Below are positions 53,701-63,905 of a DNA stretch of 64,000 nucleotides, piece by piece (position 1 is the first letter of the stretch; each line of letters opens with the position of its first letter). The notes under the pieces are model-generated. The model was not told where the DNA came from, ran no database searches, and saw only the letters and a list, made by a program, of their open reading frames with translations. The translations under genes and the position numbers were made by a program. Origin of the DNA: Brevipalpus yothersi (Eukaryota > Arthropoda > Arachnida > Trombidiformes > Tenuipalpidae); NCBI GenBank assembly GCA_003956705.1, contig QZCP01000028.1, positions 60,482 through 124,481 on the forward strand. The letters run 5' to 3'.

Positions 53701-54099
53701 AGAGTTCATGTCTCCAGCAATTATAAGTCTATGAGATCTCCATTTTCTCAGATGATCATGAATGAAATAAACTTGTTGTTTGAATTGAGTGAGAGTCAAG
53801 CTGGGATTAAAGTAGGTACCACAAATGAAGATGGTCTCTTTTTGACTTTTGGCTTTCACAATGATTACTTCCATTTCATTTGTGATCAAGTAGAGTTCCC
53901 ATTCTCTCATATTGGTAATAATGGCTAAATTTTTTGAATGTGTGCCATAGAATGACTTTAAATCAGGTCCAATAAGTTGTTGCCAATTTACCTTGGGCTC
54001 ATTTAGAATTAATATCCAGTGTTTACCTTCCAAATATTGTAATGCTTCTTTTAATGCACTGGGCCTTTTAGCACAATTAAGCTGGGCCACAAAGAGCAT
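50743..54099 (-). CDS. Retroelement endonuclease-reverse transcriptase
   Basis: An uninterrupted 1118-residue frame. The ATG at 54099 is followed at once by the first strand of an APE-type endonuclease, so there is no gag-like N-terminal region. Endonuclease motifs are NEPKVN (near 38), GDMNSN (near 128) and SDH (near 204). Reverse transcriptase motifs are CLDLTDAF (near 532), GVPQGSPIAP and FADD (near 621). The C-terminus carries a CEQC...H...C zinc-knuckle-like segment near 1054, as in several LINE clades. No RNase H motif is evident. The protein would nick target DNA and copy its RNA there. All catalytic motifs appear intact. The clade cannot be assigned by eye. Confidence 0.93.
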   Translation of the reverse strand: MLFVAQLNCAKRPSALKEALQYLEGKHWILILNEPKVNWQQLIGPDLKSFYGTHSKNLAIITNMREWELYLITNEMEVIIVKAKSQKETIFICGTYFNPSLTLTQFKQQVYFIHDHLRKWRSHRLIIAGDMNSNSCLWSANPEDSKGKVLGNALIHLKMMNLIEPSHQNARVNAINGNPSWIDAICVDHSTSKRCTLSITKHISNSDHKMLITAFNWKRNNSIFLSEKKLMNTIRNCDLSFMDTPWVNTIDADARVDLLQKIMVCVCENSMVKFKAKSKIPMVLKKKRLKLYRIIKRKKYGRKEEIIEELRLVKRKVKWIKKIIQKQKIWKNIKEKSEWWAIKRLINPLMFRRLIFYDAEQIFKQQEVHINNISEIYCHDEPLMERSETIDLDVPLESGELLEWLMKMMEKKICIYNGHISSRTLTAFMRIHGEKIINFVIMCLRKCYTPQSVKRSRTVLIPKACDQKMRPLSIMNPFYRLFDYAIQLWFKKNQVIIDCQFGFMSEKSIIDLFIRLRKILIEFIEDPIIIVCLDLTDAFEQICHIFLRYALESVNIDTSLINIILQHMKNRSSYINISGTKKWKYQYDKGVPQGSPIAPMCFGLIAKVLEFIEDDKTRLLIFADDINVIIRKGRDWTVGENKIKQIEDTIKLGNLKVNVQKTKVFLAGKGKKRVIEKDIMVLGEKKEIMTNCKILGINLHYISKNNRVTVNNDMVDALKKKMEILVHHAASIQSLRIDWIQVLIFSIVMGTANYYGQIQRLFNDWDRFENQCIEAQKVIGSILIHCIDLKRTMSQNLLYYMCCKWPLCVIIEKNLIHHKLKITQIDKDIWYPSDVFDPNLYGIKLFKDERIWEKKSGQVPTEWNDNFFPNIRYWRKTFHSDQWFKISFTLDSQAEEHPHFFRFWTHGNSYLDNLVYAIFEVLKPIIHLLKNTKISMECDKALAARLTKPLKYNSLHLLMLEHGCGWIFSHRSTQKFRVNSIMVNTVPRVVIFPNLQYFHYIALSIHLKESKDGNIAEKALHLYGFKQIDWKILRRSDFIILNLLGGNWREDTNPQCEQCNYVYDTTKLFTEPCIHLPLFKFHCKGDKERALMFEFSSLGRIAKLGWHLKTCTNQLNSQ

Positions 54100-54119
54100 C
54101 CTGAGCCTGAACAAGGGGG

Positions 54120-54829
54120 CTAGAATTAGCCACTTATTTGTGATATATTATGTATATGTTTGGGCTTACCTGAATCTTGAGATTGTGAAGAACAATTATT
54201 TACCAATTTAGAGTATGGTAATATCAGCAATGATTAATTATTGGTCAAAATTAGAGCACAATTTAATTTAATTTTTCTCATGCTATAAGCATGCAATAGG
54301 TATCGAGTATTTCAATTGATATCGAGTACATAGACATGTACTTTTCATGATCTAGTTTCATGTTAATTTTTTTATTTTATTGGAAAATTAATTTTTCATC
54401 ATTTTTAGCCTCCTCTTATTTAGAATATTGATCTTCTAGATCTCAATCTATCGAAAATCTCTCAATTCTTCAATCATCATGCTCTTAGAGTTGGTATACC
54501 GAAACTCATTGGAAACGAATCTATGGGTCAAAATTGTGAATTTCAAATCCACTATGAAACTTGCATAGAATTTCGACATGGATGATGAGGAATTTAAAAC
54601 TTCAAGAAGGTAAGAGTAGGATAAATTTTTTCTCTTTCAAATGATTTTCTTCCACCAATAACAAACGCTATCTTTAATCTAACATTTTACATGTTATCCA
54701 GGGTATGAAAAAAAAGTGTGCCGGAATGTGATCTTATACATGAGTTCAAGTAATCGCAAATTTTAGCTGTTCTCAAGTCATGGTAATCTCATCATATATA
54801 TATGTATATTCTCATTTTGCTTGTAAGGT
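54120..54829. other. 5' flank of the retroelement and 3' flank of the APMAP-like gene
   Basis: AT-rich. On the minus strand, a GTAAGC donor at 54169 and a TTCTAG acceptor ending at 54120 would form a 50-bp leader intron just before the reverse transcriptase ATG. No upstream coding frame with an ATG joins it. Confidence 0.4.
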
Positions 54830-56373
54830 TCACTTTAGATCACTACCACTGATTTTTCCAAGATAAGCATTGCGATAGGATCCCAAATATAAGTCTCCAT
54901 TGGAGACGTCTAGTAGAGCTTCAGATATTGAAGGATAACCACTTGATCCCAATATTCGACGAATTTTACCTGTATTGCCATCAATGATTAAAATACCTGC
55001 ATCGGAGGGCATTACTTTATGAATAATGTAACCGGAATCTATGTAGTTAGCCATCTCCAGCATACAGTGACACTTATCATAACCGGCCATCTTCATGAGA
55101 CGATCAAGCTGGACGAGTCCTCTTGCAGCCAGATTTGCCAATCTTCCCAAAGATTTTCGGATTCCAGTCATGGATGAAAGGCGATCTTGGATTGTTGAGC
55201 TGAGCGAGACAACAGGCATACCGATGTACAAATCGTTACCAAAAACACGAATATTGTCAGGACCACCTGGCAAATTATCAATCAATGTAGGTCTATTTTT
55301 GACTGGTTTGCCACTTTTAATAGCCGCATCAATATCAGCCAAATCAATTTTGTAAATTTTTCGTCCTCCAAATTCGGCCACCAGAAGAGATCGCTTATTA
55401 GGACTGATCTCCATACCATTAGTGAATACCAAATCATCCATAACGATATGATGCTTTCCAGTTTTGATGTTAACTGCAACCACTAAGCCATCCTTATTCA
55501 TATCGACAACTGACCATATAATCTTATCCATGAGCCATTTAGTGGTACTGACCGATACATATATCAGATCAGGATTATTTGGATCAAGAGCAATGTCATT
55601 GAATACACCGGTAATCTTGTTTGGTCCCTTGCCATCAGGTCCCAAGGCGACGTGTTTTACCTTCACGCTTGGCTCAAAAGTAACCACGTGTAAACCTTTG
55701 GTTGCCTCAACGAAATACAAATTGCCATCTTGAGCAAATTTTAATCCAAGTGGTCGACCACACAATGTTGCATTATTTTCCTTACTATCGGCTGGAAGAT
55801 GATATGTAAAAGAAGATTAAGCAATCATCAGAAAGTAGTGTCATGGTAAAAAGTGACTTCAAGAGGTGAAAAAGGTGAGACAGAAAGAGAGAGAGAGAGA
55901 GAGAGGAAGGAAATGTTTTTCATAGCGGAAGTTTGCATACAGATTAAAATATGCAAACACATACTAGCAATCAAGACAATGTCATAATATGATCACATGG
56001 TGAACCAACACATACCACATTGGGATCCTTTAGCATGGAATCTTGTGAGTGTTTTAATTTGATTCACATTATTCTTGTTAATCTCAACCAATCGACCATC
56101 AGCAAGACCGGTGAACAGTGAATCACCTTTCATAACCATTGATTCGGGACCGATAATGGTGTTCTCACCGATACGCTTTGCCTTGTCACTGATCAGTGTA
56201 TTCCATTTGACTTTGGTGAAAAATTGATCACTTTTGGGCACCTCATGTGGTGCAGGATTCAGCGGGAAATCGGGAAACAATTGGTCAGGTAGATATGGTA
56301 GTATAAAAACCAACACCAGCAATGACACCACACTCATATATATAACATTGTAAATGAACGAAAATAAGCCCAT
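54830..56373 (-). CDS. APMAP: APMAP-like membrane protein (strictosidine synthase-like propeller)
   Basis: Two exons, 56373-56016 and 55791-54830, join in phase 1 to give 439 residues, near the length of animal APMAP. An N-terminal helix at about 8-28 anchors the protein (type II). The rest is a six-bladed propeller of the SMP-30/strictosidine synthase type. Characteristic segments are GPESMV, CGRPLGLKF, VFNDIALDP, FTNGMEISP and LPGGPDNIR. In vertebrates APMAP has arylesterase activity and is linked to adipocyte differentiation; in arthropods, relatives (hemomucin-like proteins) sit on the cell surface. Hemomucins carry a long mucin tail, which is absent here. The substrate is not predictable. 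Confidence 0.9.
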
Positions 56374-57118
56374 ATTTGATGGCAGTTGAATTTCGTCTTC
56401 TAGTCAATTTTCTATTCTTCAACTATGTATCTTTAACTACTACTCTTCACACACACACACAGACAATTGATGTTGTAAGTGTGATAATGAAAAAAAGAAT
56501 AGCTTATCAGATGCACCCAATGCAAACACACCAAAATTTAAGGCGGCGTTGAGTGTGGTAAGTGTGTTTCTATGTGAATGTGTTTGTTAATTAACAAAAG
56601 TAGATGTCTATGGCTGTATGATCGGGAATCAACCTGTAAGATAAATAGTAAAGAATGGATTATCAATAAGGATTAAAACACATACATACATAAATTACAC
56701 ATCAAATCTCAATGTCTAATATACTCATGACGACACATGTAAAATGGGTGGTAACTGTGTCTTGAGACACTCTCAACTTACCGGTAAGATGACGATCACT
56801 TATGTAATCACACACAATCAAACTTCAACAACAGCGATTCACCACGTGAATAATAATACCCAAAGATTCTTTGGCTAATAGAGAGACAGATAGAGAAAGA
56901 TTGATCTAGGAAGATGTCCCAAGAAGATGGTTGATACTGGTGAAAGAGGAAGAGAAAAAATTTGAGGATGAAGAGGAGAGAGAGAGAAGAAAAAGTGTCC
57001 TGAAGGCAGAGAGAAGCCTGTTTGGTGAAGACTCGTTCTCTATGTTATGTAATGTAATGATGACTTGGATTCTTTCCCTACTCATTTGACCACTTTCTTT
57101 GGAATATCTGCTCATGGC

Positions 57119-57153
<35 letters not shown>

Positions 57154-58391
57154 CTTGCCTATGTAAAGGTGTTGATTCAAAGAGAGAGAGAGAGAGGGAA
57201 ATGATTCGTTTAATTTTTTTAAATCGTTTTCTATCTTGCTCTTCCTTCATACGGTGAACAAAGTCTAACAGTATGTGAAATTATTATTTCGAGAGGAAGA
57301 GAGAAGTGAAAAGTTTTCTTATACATCTGGGTCTAAATGAATTTTTGAATTTTATTGGGCTGTATTTCATGTATGACAGAATTGTCATCATCGTCAAGCT
57401 ATCATGAGGTGAATGTTTTTTTCTATAAGTTTATAGATAAGTGATGAAAATTTTTTGATATTCTAGACTGTTATTGGAATCCATGTAAAAAGCGTAAAGA
57501 AAAATGGAGAAAAGCCAAATTTCTTGACCCGAACAACAAATTGTATTATTCAATTTTTGGTATATGTTTCTACGATTTTGAAGCTTTTATGAATATAAAA
57601 TAAAAGATAAGGCAAATGGAAAACTTTAATAGACCAGATATTTATGTTTATCTTGCTCTCTTTCTCGGTCACATGAGAAATGGCAAGATGTTGTTTCTTT
57701 TTTCACACATTTCTCATCTTTATTCTCTCTCTCTCTCTCTTTCTCTCTCTCTTACACATACAAGCACACATTTATTGTCTAAATCAACTAATGGAATAGG
57801 AAAAAATCAAGTCAAAATAATAGTACACACACACACGCTAAATTGATACACACAAGTCAGAACTAATATCAGATAATTGAGCCCCTTTAAGTACCTACCA
57901 TAGATATTTCAACTTGGTCAACATTATATGGAGCATCTTCTCTCTCTCTCTCTCTCCCTCTCTCCATCTCAAATCCTTCTCTCATCATCATTTTTTATCA
58001 TCTTTTCTTCTTCTTGTTTTGGTAACCAGGCGTAGATCATAATCTCAAGGCATTCAACTGGGAATAATAAGAAAAAGAAGCTCACAAACATTGTCAATCA
58101 AACTGGAAAGCAATTTATTAACGCACACATACATTTTTCTTTCTCTCTGTCTACTTGCACAAGCATATGCTCTAATTGTGTCACCCAAAGAATTGATAAT
58201 TGTGCGAATTCTTAGAATTTTATTTTCAACTTTTGATTCATTCAAAATTCGTTCAGTTTCAATTTGCATTCGTTGATCATTGTATTCTTTTTTCGTTCCA
58301 AAGCTTGCAAATTTTTGACCACCCACACATCAAAGAATCATTTAATGGAGAATTATTTGACCTAAAATATTTATTTATTTATCCCAAAGGA
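56374..58391. other. Divergent intergenic interval between APMAP-like and LRR genes
   Basis: Contains several (TC)n/(GA)n tracts (57121-57150, 57181-57196, 57723-57752, 57938-57963). The open frames here are repeat-derived. It should hold both promoters. Pairs of GTAAG-like sites near 56630 and 56770 hint at a non-coding first exon for the APMAP-like gene, unproven. Confidence 0.45.
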
Positions 58392-59457
58392 ATGATAACC
58401 TCATCCATACAAACGTTAACCGTTATTTCCACAAGTATTGTTGTTCTATTGATTATTGGATCAAGTTGGACTGTGGAAAGAGTGGACACAAAATCCATTT
58501 CATTTTCTGATTGTTCCAATACGAGTTGCCTCACATTCACCATCAAAGCCAAATGTCAAGTTTTCGATCTATCTGGTGGAGAATTTCCCTATGAAGATGG
58601 ATCAGGCTTACGAGTTGAATGTTCGGAAACAAATGGTAAAGAACTTCATCGAGATGTCGATAATCTTCGATACACAACCAATCGTACCATTGTACACTTG
58701 AAAGTTCGAGATTCAAAGTTAAACGATATGACTGATCTGCCATCAGGTTTGGTGGGAATTCGAAGTCTTATACTAGATAACACCAATATTGATCTGCAAG
58801 TGATCAAAGAAAGTGCTGAAATACTCTCGTCGTTGACAAAATTGAAAATTTTCAATGAAAATTACACAACTGTTCCCGATCTTTTCTACACTATGCATGA
58901 GCTGACAACCCTATGGTTAAATGATATTGGAATTGTGGCCATATCAGACAATGCTTTCCAACATTTGGATGATTCAATTGTTGAATTGAGTTTACGGGAA
59001 AACAAACTTCGAACAATTCCTCATGCAGTCACAACACTGATGAAAATTGAAACTCTAGATCTTACCGATAATGAAATACATTCGGTATCTGATGGAATAG
59101 CCAATGATCTATCCAGAAGTTTAAATCGAGTCAAACGCATCAAGATGAATCGTAAGGAATTCGTTTGAGAATTTTCAATTTTTTTCAACTTTAATTCTGA
59201 TATTTTTCTTCTTTTTCTTTTTCATAGGTTTGAATTGTAGCTGTGAATTTGCAAAGTCTCGTTTTGCACGTTGGGTTCGTGAAAATGCAATTAAAGACGT
59301 TGAATGCCTTTTTCCTGCTCGATTTCGAGGATATGACGTTTGGTCAACTCCAATAGAAGATTTTTGCAGTTCACAAATGAATATTATAGCCAATTTTTAT
59401 TTGATATTAGCATCTCTTGTATTCTTAAAACTGATTGGTAATACTAATAGCATTTAG
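58392..59457 (+). CDS. Membrane-anchored leucine-rich-repeat protein
   Basis: Two exons, 58392-59151 and 59228-59457, join in phase 1 to give 329 residues. A signal peptide (about 1-30) is followed by a Cys-containing N-terminal region. About five LRRs follow, with motifs such as LKVRDSKL, LTTLWLNDIGI, LSLRENKLRTIP and LDLTDNEIHSV. Exon 2 opens with an LRR C-terminal cap (LNCSCEFAKSRFARWV plus two later Cys). It ends in a hydrophobic helix at about 308-323 with a very short tail, compatible with a membrane or GPI-type anchor. I do not recognise an orthologue. Extracellular adhesion or receptor-partner function is typical of the fold but is inference here. Confidence 0.82.
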
Positions 59458-59738
59458 CGTCTAGTGAACAATTTCTACTGCTCTCAATTTCGATAACATT
59501 CGAAAGGATTCCAATTCAGAAAGATGGATTGATGATAGATTCCCCCAATTCATGAACCTACAGCCACAAAAGTTTGACCTAGTCACAAGAGAATTTAGGA
59601 AGGTACCAGCAGAACACAGTTACACGATGGGAAGAGATTTAATTTTCAATTTTTTCAGTTTAATGACACTCAAAGTCAATCGATTAACATGAAATCATAC
59701 AAGTGAATCAAAAAAAAAATTTTTCCCTCTCCTTTCGA

Positions 59739-61345
59739 TCATCTTGTTGGCCATGCATCGTCTTTCGGTGGTGTTCGATCGAAGCCTTTATGATTATTTT
59801 TCACCACAATAAATCCATCATTTGGAATGGAAGTTGTTGTCGATTGAATCAGTTCACCGAGTCCACCTACAATAGGAGGACGAGGGGTCATTGGAGTGGG
59901 TGGCGGTGGAGATGGAAGACTGGAAATCACTTTTCGCTGAGGAACAGTTGGTGTGGTCACTTGTCCTGATACTTTGACAACAATTAAATAATTTTTTCGA
60001 ATGGCTGCCTCATAGTCTCTGGGATCATCGCGACCTGGAATCAGACCAGAGCCCATCCCTGGGAAAGAGTTGATGGACGTTAGCTAAATGTGTTTGACAA
60101 TGCTTGCTCATCTATGGATGTAAATTCTTGGCAGCTTCAATTGCTCATATTTAGTTTCACTCCATCAATCCTCACATAATATGAATACAAACTATCTCTC
60201 TTTCTCTCTCTCGAACAAATAGAGATATTCTCTTTACTGGACAAGCCTATCTTACAATAATGGACGAACGAATTAAGCTAATCAACCTACCTGTACAAGA
60301 TCGAACTGGTTGATCCGCTTTGTGAATACCACAAGTCCTACCAAGATCTTGGCAATCTTGATCATGATCACATCGAGCTGAGAACATGAAGAATGCAAAG
60401 CAAAATATTTGAAAATCAGCATAAGCATTTAAGCAGAGCGGAATCCATGAGTTGAAAGATGGGAAGGAAAAAAATATGCAAGTCGAAAGAAGAAAATAAC
60501 GATAACAGTATAACTATAAGTTTGACTATTCTATCAAACTATTCCATTATCATGCATATGATCATGAAAAATATCATCAATTGAAGATTGAGCATTAGCG
60601 AAAAATGGGACTGGTCTGTTTCTATGATCTTACGATCCGGATCTCATGACAAGTTTGACATTAAATTCAATTCTGATCAGAATAATTTAAAGAGGGACAA
60701 GAAAAGTATCAACTACACATAAACTTATAACCCACAATTAACCACAACCACTGTCATCAAGCGAGTTAGCGGAGAGAGGAAAAGAAAAAGGAACAATTGA
60801 CGGGAAAATATTCTCAACTTACGTCTACAATAGAAGCATCCAATAAATTCTTTGTTACGAAATGCAGCCAAATAATTACAATCACGAGATTGTCTACTGA
60901 AACACAGTCCTTCATCAGCGCGAACAGTTTCACAAACTCGATGTCGATTGCCATAGAAGAATCCGATTCCAGGTGATGATAGACCTCCTAGAATTTTTTT
61001 CCATGAGGACGATGGCAAAGAAAAAGTGAGAGAGAGAAATTTGAAAATAATCCAAAATCGACACTCTAGAAGGTACACTAATTAACATATCTTACCGGCA
61101 GCTTGTTGGGCATCACTTTCGGAATCACAACATATACAGGCTGTGGCACCGTCTAATTGAAATGCTGCCCAAGCACGTCCACTAGCACTACATTCATTTA
61201 ATGTTGGCTCACCACATGGTCGAGTTTCACATCCATTTACTGGTTCAAAAAATCTTCTCTGATCAGCGATTATTGTGGATGCACCAAGTATTACCAGCAC
61301 GATAAGAGTCAAAAAGTATTGGCACGAAAAATAGTAATGATTCAT
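59739..61345 (-). CDS. Secreted cysteine-rich protein of unknown family
   Basis: Four exons, 61345-61096, 60987-60823, 60377-60291 and 60058-59739, all join in phase 1 and encode 273 residues. A signal peptide covers about 1-27. Exon 1 has six cysteines ending in a CxCC motif, exon 2 five, and exon 3 four (RCDHDQDCQDLGRTC...C, compact like a small disulfide module). Exon 4 has no cysteine. It is Pro/Thr/Ser-rich with a PPPPTPMTPRPP run, probably disordered. Symmetric phase-1 exons each holding one Cys module fit exon-shuffled extracellular proteins. I do not recognise the family. All acceptors and donors are canonical and the phases agree, which supports the model. Confidence 0.72.
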
Positions 61346-62459
61346 GATTGGTGATTTTTTTTCTTTCGTTCAAAATCAAAATGAGTGGATATAACGAGTA
61401 CAAGTGTATTGGAGGATATATTTTTCTTTCGAAAGAGCAAGAAGAAAAATGGTTAAATGTGAAGGAAGAGGAAATTGGTCACAAGAATTTCAAATCCACT
61501 GATTGATGAGTTTGGCTTAGTTGGTTTATGGAAAGAGAAACGAAGTGTGAAAGAGAGAGAGAACTTCGATTGATTGTTCTTTTTCTCAGACCACAATACA
61601 CCAAGTTAATCAAACTAATCATAGGTGAGAGAGTAATGTATGAGTGTGTAACAATTTGCGAGATGCGTTTTTACCTTTAAACCTGGAATGAGAATTGTGA
61701 GAATCTACTAGAGGGTGGCCCACTTGAATGAGGCGGTGACCAGGAAAAAACTCACTTTCATACTGATGAAGTTTCTCATCAACATAATTGAGATCATTTT
61801 TATTGGTTTTCACTTGTGTCTCACTTCTATTCTGTTCTCTTCTCTTCCTCATCTTTGGGAAAATCCATGTTTTTCCCGTGCTTCAGATTCAATTATTGAA
61901 CGAATCTAGTATATATATCATACTATATTTCAATACACACGCATATAAATCTAATTTGTATCCCAATATACGCCAGCATCCTTCTTCTTGAACACTAATT
62001 TTCATATCAACGAATCACTCAATTCATTTGCTATCAGTCAAATGATCGAACGAACTCTACGATGTTGATGATGTTGATGAAACTGATTATTGGGAAATTT
62101 TTCAATTATAATTAAAAATAATAAATGTGTATTCGAATCCATTTCGCTGTGAAAAATACCTAATTTTTTAGAAAAATTTGTTCTGTTTTGTTGAGTAGTT
62201 CTGAAATTTTAGTCCAGTATGCTATATTTTCCAAGCAATTCAAGAATTTTCTTCAATAATTTTCTCAACTAAGCTGATTATGGGTAGAGCCCGCATTGCT
62301 TTTTTCAGCCGTTTTTTCCTTGCATGGCCACAAATTTTCGACTCTGAATGGAAATAATCATTTCCGTATACAAGGATGAGAAATTCGAAAAATATCTATG
62401 AAAAAATTTTCAGCTACTGGATAGGTCAAACTTGTTCATTAATTCAGTATCACACTCTG

Positions 62460-62534
<75 letters not shown>

Positions 62535-62763
62535 GGTACATCTTCGACATGCTGATTGCTGGAAATGTCCCGAACATTATTGCAATTCATGGCGATGATT
62601 TGCAATCAAAAGCGGACTGTTCACTGGATCTGTTTATGTTTGTCTAAGAATATGTTCTGATTCCATGAAATTACGAAAGGAATTGCTTCCCTGTAATCCG
62701 AGGAAATACCAGCAAAAATTATTTATTCACTTCAGATCTATCGATCTATCCATGAGCATCCAT
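61346..62763. other. Intergenic upstream of the RRP15 module
   Basis: Holds the long (TC)n tract at 62463-62531. Small open frames have no family features. Confidence 0.5.
62463..62531. repeat. (TC)n microsatellite
   Basis: About 34 uninterrupted TC units, one of the longest tracts in the window, intergenic. Confidence 0.95.
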
Positions 62764-62883
62764 GAAAGTTCTGAACCAAAACTTAAGATGAATCATTCGC
62801 TCATGAGCGCTGCTCTCGCATTTTGTTTTGAAAAAAGGCAAAACATTGCAATTTCGATAAGCACGTGGAGCTCATGTGGTAAT
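62764..62883 (+). promoter_or_regulatory. Conserved module copy 1, upstream of RRP15
   Basis: Shares a 25-base identical core at 62801-62825 with 63812-63836. It also shares an E-box block (CACGTGGA at 62862, then CATGTGGTAAT at 62873) and a GAAGTTCTG-like start. It ends about 60 bases before the RRP15 start, so a promoter element is plausible. Confidence 0.55.
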
Positions 62884-62944
62884 GTCCATCTTCTTCTTCT
62901 TCTTTAATTTGTGACTGTGTGTGCTGGTCATCTGAATTCGATTG

Positions 62945-63457
62945 ATGATGGATAATTCCAATCCAGATAATGATCAGGTGAGATTTTCTCTCGATATTTT
63001 CCAATAATCACCATAATTGTAAACTCTCATCCTTTCTCTTTCTGTCCCTCTGTCCCAGGATGCACCTGAATCAAGTGTCGGTTGGTCACAAGTGCTTAAA
63101 CGTCTTGTTCACACTGAACGTAAACGCAAGAAGCCATTGTCCAAAGCATTAAGAGATGGTGTTAAAGAGAAGAAGAAAACAAAATCGCCTGATGATGAAA
63201 CAAAGTCGCAACCCAAACCAAGTCAAATTAAAGAAACTTTACGCAAAAAACCTGACTTCAAAGATCGTGAATTTGAACGTCATCTGCAATCAATTGCCAC
63301 CAAAGGAGTTGTCCAGCTATTTAATGCTATCAAAGAATTTAATCCCCAGGAAAGTGAACCTAAACCCAAGTCTAAGGTGGTCAAAAAAGATGAACCCGTC
63401 AATAAATTTATCTCTCAATGGGGAGAATTGAAAGATGAAGAGGAAGATGCATCATGA
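62945..63457 (+). CDS. RRP15: RRP15-like ribosomal RNA processing protein
   Basis: Two phase-0 exons, 62945-62977 and 63059-63457, give 143 residues. Two ATG codons are adjacent at the start, with an in-frame stop upstream. The middle is lysine-rich (ERKRKKPLSKALRD). The diagnostic segment is EFERHLQSIATKGVVQLFNA at about residues 86-105, the RRP15 core. A Trp-containing acidic tail (FISQWGELKDEEE) follows. In yeast and animals, RRP15 is nucleolar and needed for 60S pre-rRNA processing. It is shorter than human RRP15 (about 280) and keeps only the core region. Confidence 0.85.
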
Positions 63458-63618
63458 CCTATGCAAGATGTGATTTGTTACTAAAATATATTGATCACTT
63501 TCATCACTACAGACTTGTTCTCTCATCTTCATCTTGTTTTTGGAAAATCATTTCATACACTGAGATAAATAATAATAGATCGATTTTGGTGAATATCAAT
63601 TATTTATTTTTTGGTCTC

Positions 63619-63624
63619 AATAAA
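63619..63624 (+). terminator. Poly(A) signal of RRP15
   Basis: AATAAA about 165 bases after the stop codon at 63457. Confidence 0.6.
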
Positions 63625-63771
63625 AGAGTAAAGAAAATTGATCATGTATGTTGGAAAGTTAATTTTCAACTGTGGGGACGTCAAACCATTCATGCTAAAA
63701 ATGAAAAAAAACCAAAATATCTCTCCATCTACCCAAATTTATTGATTTAATTCTGAGAGTTCTGGAATTAT

Positions 63772-63905
63772 GGAAGTTCTGTTTAAATCGAAACTTCACA
63801 TGAATGCTTGATCATGAGCGCTGCTCTCGCATTTTGCTTCAAAACTTATGGAAAAAGCAAAACACAACAATAATTCCGACAAACACGTGGAATTCATGTG
63901 GTAAT
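63772..63905 (+). promoter_or_regulatory. Conserved module copy 2, downstream of RRP15
   Basis: Diverged direct repeat of the module at 62764-62883. The 25-base core is at 63812-63836, the E-box CACGTGGA at 63884 and CATGTGGTAAT at 63895. It lies about 315 bases past the RRP15 stop, near the window edge. It may be the promoter of the next gene. The interval 63458-64000 holds no other feature besides the poly(A) signal. Confidence 0.5.

Larger units (their letters stand above)
49294..54119 (-). mobile_element. Non-LTR retroelement, EN-RT ORF followed by a second ORF
   Basis: A minus-strand element with two intact, overlapping frames. Its 5' limit is unknown; I give the putative splice acceptor at 54119. 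The 3' limit is set at an AATAAA (minus strand, 49294-49299) about 220 bases beyond the last stop. No terminal repeats are visible and no long poly(A) tail is obvious. A 10-base AT-rich match, AATTTAATTT, lies at 49254-49263 and 54260-54269. It could be a target-site duplication but may be chance. The element separates the ATP5MK-like gene from the APMAP-like gene. Confidence 0.8.

Noticed and set aside
50743..54114. A start at 54114 giving five extra residues before the EN-RT methionine
   Set aside because: The codon is TTG; the first ATG is at 54099 and begins the endonuclease fold directly.
63454..63750. A 98-codon frame overlapping the RRP15 stop
   Set aside because: It lies in the AT-rich 3' UTR, spans the AATAAA signal and has no recognisable features.
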